Below are positions 60,342 through 64,000 of a stretch of 64,000 nucleotides of DNA, one piece after another. Position 1 is the stretch's first letter. Every line of letters begins with the position of its first letter. The notes beneath the pieces were generated by a model that had not been told where the DNA came from, did no database searches, and saw nothing but the letters and a program-made list of their open reading frames with translations. The DNA is from an uncultured Lachnospiraceae bacterium (GTDB lineage: Bacteria > Bacillota > Clostridia > Lachnospirales > Lachnospiraceae). Both the position numbers and the translations under genes were made by a program. The stretch covers positions 1-64,000 of the forward strand of contig CALWCS010000049.1 in assembly GCA_944376425.1 (NCBI GenBank), written 5' to 3'.

Positions 60342-63300
60342 TTAGTTTACGCTTCCTTTTGTGATTGTTGAATATTCAACCAGTTTGTCTGCAAACAGTT
60401 CTGTATAGGAACCGTTGTGAATAGCCTGCAGTCCTGCAATTTCTCCAGGAGTTGCGATAGAAGTATCAACATAGTTTGCCATATGATCACCAAACTGATT
60501 TGATCTCATAATACCATACAGAATTGTAATTGCAGAATCCTGAAGATCTCCAAGTGCCATCTGTGGTGTTTCTGCTTCGTTGATCAGTCCGTTGAAGCTT
60601 GCATCTTCTACTACGTTGCCATTTTCATCTGTTTCTGGAAGAATAGAGTTTGTAGAACCACCCATGATCCAGTCATTTCCTGAATGCATGATATTTGCCC
60701 ACATATTCAGACCTAATTCTTCATTTGGCTGTGCTCTGTTTGCTGCGCCGTAATCACTCATGATCAGTCCGTCGAAATCCCATTCATTCTTACAGATATC
60801 TGTACACAGATCATAGTTATTTACTGCATATTCTCCGTTGATCTTGTTATAAGAAGTCATAACTGCCATTGGAGCTGCGCCTTTGATTGCAATTTCAAAG
60901 CCTTTCAGATAAATCTCACGGAATGCTCTTTCAGATACTACGTCATTTACATAGTTTCTTCCGTTTTCATTATTATTTCCGGCAAAGTGTTTAATTGTAA
61001 CACCAACTCCGTCATTGCTCTGGAGACCAAGGATGAAGTTCAATGCTGTGTAACCTGTAACAACAGGATCTTCTGAATAGTACTCAAAGTTACGTCCGCA
61101 AAGCGGTGTTCTGTGAATATTCATACCAGGTCCAAGGAGATAGGTAACGCCCATCTCTGCCATTTCTTCACCGTAAGCAGTACCAACACGTTCCAGTAAT
61201 TCTGTATTCCATGTCTGAGCAAGCATACATCCTACCGGCCATGCTGTACAATACTGATAGTACTGTGTATCTGGTAATGTTTCAATTTCTGCTTCTTTTT
61301 CAATTGATGTACCGTCTTCTGATACTACAACGTCAGATACTACGTTATATAAAGTAGTAACTCCTTCTTTCGTAATACGAGCGCCTGCCGGTCCGTCTGG
61401 TAAGCTTACACTTGGGATTAACAGTGTATTATAATATCGTCCTGTAGATGCCCATACAGTACCCTGTACATAGTTAGCAAGATATCCTAAAGAGGAACCG
61501 CCATCAACTGCATCTTCGCCTTCTCCAAATGTAAAGTCTCCAAGCTGATTGTCGCGTGCATACTGAACACCGTAAACTTCATCTGCATCAACACCATTTA
61601 CAATGTAAGACAGTTCTTCTACGCTTAATCCTGCTACAAACTGTTCCATTGTGCAGTTTCCATTATATACGTCAAGAAGTGTATAGTCTGGATTTGTTGT
61701 CACTGCTTCAAATGTTTCTTCTACCTTATCAGTATCCCATCCGCCTTTTGCTACATATTTTGCGGAATCTGTATTTTCATCGTTCTCACTGTAATATGTA
61801 ATAACACTTTCATCATCTACAGCAGATGCATTATTTACAGTTGTAAAATCTGCGCTTGCAAGGCTGATACGTTCTGCAGCTTCGATTTCCTCTGCTTCCG
61901 TATCATAAGAATACGGAGTAGCTCCCTCATTGGAAACTTTTCCGGATTCAAACTGTTCTACTTTATCTTCTTCCATTGTCAACTGATTGCTCAGCTGTTC
62001 TGTAATGGTATCAGCGTCAAGAGAGATAACAGCTGCAACTTCTGTATTTCTTGAACTATTTCCTACACGGATAATATAGTCCCCGTCTTCCATGATATAA
62101 GCAGCTTTTTCTTCACTGTAAGAAGACATTTCATCTGTCTTAAAGCTTATAGATAATGTCTGGCTTTCCCCTGGTGCCAGTGTATCTGTCTTTGCATAAG
62201 CAGCAAGTTCCTGATACGGTTTTTCCAGTTCTCCATCTGGAGCTGAGAAGTAAATCTGTACAACTTCTTTTCCTGAATAGGTATCTCCTGTATTGGAGAC
62301 AGTTACTTCTACCGTTACATTTTCTGCATCTGCTGTTACGGATACTGGTTCTACATCGAATGTCGTATAAGACAGACCATATCCAAATTCATATGCAGGA
62401 TCTACATTAAATGTATCAAAATAACGATAACCTACATAGATATCATCATAGTAATATTCATCATACGGCTCTCTTGAATTTTCCGGATCATAATTCTCAC
62501 CTAACGTTGCGCTGGATGGATAATCCATAAAATCTACAGGCCATGTATCTACCAGTTTACCGGAAGGACTCACTTGTCCTGTCAGAACATTAGCAAGTGC
62601 TGTTCCGCCATACATACCAGCCTGAGACATCAGAAGCACTGCGTCGATTCCAGGAATCTCTTCGATAAATTTTGTATCAATAACATTTGCAGTATTTAAA
62701 ATAACAACAACATTTTCATAGAACTGTGTCAGAGTTTCCAGATTCTTTCTTTCCATCTCACTTAAATTATAGTCGCCGTCATTTTCTGCTGCCGCACGGT
62801 CAGAACCTTCACCGGATACACGGGAAATTACATAAAATGCGCAGTCGATATCCTGCTGTGACAGACTCTGTGCATCTGTAATTTCTACTTCATTTCCAGT
62901 ATATACCTGGTTAAAGAAAGATGTTGCTACATTGATATAAGGTGTGCTCTCTGTCAGTTCTCCTGCCTGAGCTTTTGCCCAATCTTCAACGTATGGCTGA
63001 AGATAGCTTTCATTTGCAATAGAGTAGACCTCTTTTAAGCCATCATACACATTAACTACATTTCTCTGATTTACATCTCCTGATCCTGTTCCACCTTTAA
63101 TTGTACAAACAGCTCCACTGCCATACAGAGCAACTTTTGAACCTGAGCGCACCGGAAGAACACCATCATTTTTTAACAATACCATTCCTTCCTGTCCTGC
63201 TTCTACAGCAAGTTCACTGCTTCTGATTTCACGTTCACTTACTTCATTGGATGTTGTCCATGCAAAAGCAGTGACAGAGCTTCCAAGTACCATCGATCCG

Positions 63301-63350
63301 GCAAGAGTAGCGGATAACAATCTTTTAGCCCATTTCTTATTCGCGTTCAT
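60342..63350 (-). CDS. Secreted GH3 glycosidase, circularly permuted
   Basis: After the signal peptide (to about 32) the GH3 C-terminal domain comes first (LAVEAGQEGMVLLKNDGVLP, acid/base-type SGEGSDR near 183), then a fibronectin III-like domain (330-450), and only then the barrel (about 645-1000). In usual GH3 enzymes the order is reversed. The nucleophile is Asp868 in IMSDYGA; KHF (789-791) and LPDGPAGAR (652-660) are in place. At 1002 residues it is large. ATG at 63348-63350 follows GGGGG; a TTG two codons earlier is unlikely. Confidence 0.88.
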   Translation of the reverse strand: MNANKKWAKRLLSATLAGSMVLGSSVTAFAWTTSNEVSEREIRSSELAVEAGQEGMVLLKNDGVLPVRSGSKVALYGSGAVCTIKGGTGSGDVNQRNVVNVYDGLKEVYSIANESYLQPYVEDWAKAQAGELTESTPYINVATSFFNQVYTGNEVEITDAQSLSQQDIDCAFYVISRVSGEGSDRAAAENDGDYNLSEMERKNLETLTQFYENVVVILNTANVIDTKFIEEIPGIDAVLLMSQAGMYGGTALANVLTGQVSPSGKLVDTWPVDFMDYPSSATLGENYDPENSREPYDEYYYDDIYVGYRYFDTFNVDPAYEFGYGLSYTTFDVEPVSVTADAENVTVEVTVSNTGDTYSGKEVVQIYFSAPDGELEKPYQELAAYAKTDTLAPGESQTLSISFKTDEMSSYSEEKAAYIMEDGDYIIRVGNSSRNTEVAAVISLDADTITEQLSNQLTMEEDKVEQFESGKVSNEGATPYSYDTEAEEIEAAERISLASADFTTVNNASAVDDESVITYYSENDENTDSAKYVAKGGWDTDKVEETFEAVTTNPDYTLLDVYNGNCTMEQFVAGLSVEELSYIVNGVDADEVYGVQYARDNQLGDFTFGEGEDAVDGGSSLGYLANYVQGTVWASTGRYYNTLLIPSVSLPDGPAGARITKEGVTTLYNVVSDVVVSEDGTSIEKEAEIETLPDTQYYQYCTAWPVGCMLAQTWNTELLERVGTAYGEEMAEMGVTYLLGPGMNIHRTPLCGRNFEYYSEDPVVTGYTALNFILGLQSNDGVGVTIKHFAGNNNENGRNYVNDVVSERAFREIYLKGFEIAIKGAAPMAVMTSYNKINGEYAVNNYDLCTDICKNEWDFDGLIMSDYGAANRAQPNEELGLNMWANIMHSGNDWIMGGSTNSILPETDENGNVVEDASFNGLINEAETPQMALGDLQDSAITILYGIMRSNQFGDHMANYVDTSIATPGEIAGLQAIHNGSYTELFADKLVEYSTITKGSVN

Positions 63351-63803
63351 CTTCAATCCCCCATTCTTAAAATTTTTACATTCGAAATTTTAGATTTCTA
63401 ATATGAAAGATTCCGGAACTCTTCCGTTCTAACCTTTTTTTAATAAACGAATTTTTTTAATTTCCGAAACTAAAATCTATTATTTCGACGTCCTCTGTAT
63501 GATAACGCAAGCACAAACTGTTCGCTATCACAATAGTATATTTTCACTATAATAATTGTATCTTTTATCATTTTATTATATATTTTTTTACTATTATCCA
63601 ATTTTGATTTAATTTTTTTGTGATATTTTATAGTTTTTCCTCTGTTTTTCCGTATATTTTAATATTTTTTCACATCTGTGTGCCTTTTCTTTCTCTTTTT
63701 AATTTTTACGCTGCGGATGCTATATCAGGTTCTGTTCATTATTTATTATTTTTATATCCTTTTTTTTCTTATCACGCTGTCTGTTTTTTGTGTACATAAA
63801 AAA
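63351..63803. other. AT-rich upstream region of the permuted GH3 gene
   Basis: No gene is seen in this 450-base gap. Near 63499-63535 TGATAACGC and GCTATCA form an imperfect inverted repeat that could be an operator, and short AT hairpins are present. A convincing promoter could not be placed. Confidence 0.4.
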
Positions 63804-63844
63804 AACCGGCATATCTATGAAGTTTGTTCCATAAATATGCCGGT
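63804..63844 (-). terminator. Terminator of the gene at the right edge
   Basis: ACCGGCATAT/ATATGCCGGT forms a 10-bp stem extended by CATA/TATG, with a run of eight T on the minus strand. It is about 47 bases past the stop at 63891. Confidence 0.9.
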
Positions 63845-63890
63845 CAGTACTATATTATAAAACTTAGTTGCCGTCTTATTATTCTCTCTA

Positions 63891-64000
63891 TTAATATTGA
63901 TAATCAGGAGCAAGCAATGTCATCAGTTCTTTGTCGTGGTTATATACCAGTTCTGATTCTGTATCGAGAATCATCGTTGCTCCGTTTTCTCGGTCATATG
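63891..64000 (-). CDS. Unidentified protein, C-terminal fragment
   Basis: The last 36 codons of a gene that begins outside the window are read on the minus strand: the fragment has ENGATMILDTESELVYN and ends LAPDYQY. The family was not recognised. A strong terminator follows. Coding status rests on the open frame up to the window edge and the terminator position. Confidence 0.6.
   Translation of the reverse strand, partial: YDRENGATMILDTESELVYNHDKELMTLLAPDYQY

Overview
The window looks like chromosome of a low-GC, anaerobic, spore-forming Firmicute of the Clostridia, most like gut Lachnospiraceae. The evidence is a family II CBS/DRTGG pyrophosphatase, an F-ATP synthase operon ending in a YwmB-like gene, a TSCPD-domain protein, DUF6147- and DUF4367-type proteins, many secreted glycosidases, AGGAGG-type ribosome binding sites and TTGACA/TATAAT promoters. 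Nearly all genes are on the minus strand. No rRNA, tRNA, CRISPR array, prophage or intact insertion sequence was seen. The species cannot be named from the sequence alone.

Layout (positions in kb, read mostly right to left). 0-6.5: the start of a sirtuin, class B sortase, asnS, a large membrane-anchored protein and a methyltransferase. 6.5-19.7: a long co-directional block made of a two-component system, RluA-type pseudouridine synthase, AI-2E/YtvI-like permease, a complete ATP synthase operon (Z/I-like, a, c, b, delta, alpha, gamma, beta, epsilon), a YwmB-like protein and a hypothetical. The c subunit carries the full sodium-binding signature. 19.8-29.2: metK behind a SAM-I riboswitch, a fibronectin-III protein, murA, a shikimate-kinase-like protein, flavin reductase, pyrophosphatase, cytidine deaminase, and an S1-domain protein on the plus strand.

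29.6-44.5 is rich in secreted proteins: a GH63-like glucosidase, a SPOR protein, a serpin, a CBM9-like protein and a GH3 enzyme. Interspersed are cobO (joined in frame to a decayed TnpB tail), a NiaR/EIIC pair, an HPr-like protein without its active histidine, a D-2-hydroxyacid dehydrogenase and a Lon-like AAA+ ATPase without a protease domain. 45-50.5: pgi, a membrane protein, mtnN, the TSCPD protein and a beta-CASP hydrolase.

50.5-51.3 is an AT-rich island with a 250-bp imperfect inverted repeat followed by an intrinsic terminator; it is the strongest unexplained structure here. 51.3-56.4: a DUF6147 secreted protein, an anti-sigma-like protein, murG (plus strand, lying between the anti-sigma gene and a sigma factor), a HIT protein, an orphan histidine kinase and a rhomboid protease. 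56.5-63.4: an Ig-like secreted protein with a ceramidase-like protein, and a circularly permuted GH3 enzyme. The right edge cuts an unidentified gene.

Functionally the window mixes housekeeping (energy, cell wall, SAM and nucleotide salvage) with a secreted set suited to host or dietary glycans and glycoconjugates. Each secreted glycosidase unit has its own promoter or terminator, and several promoters carry operator-like repeats. No transporter genes lie beside them.
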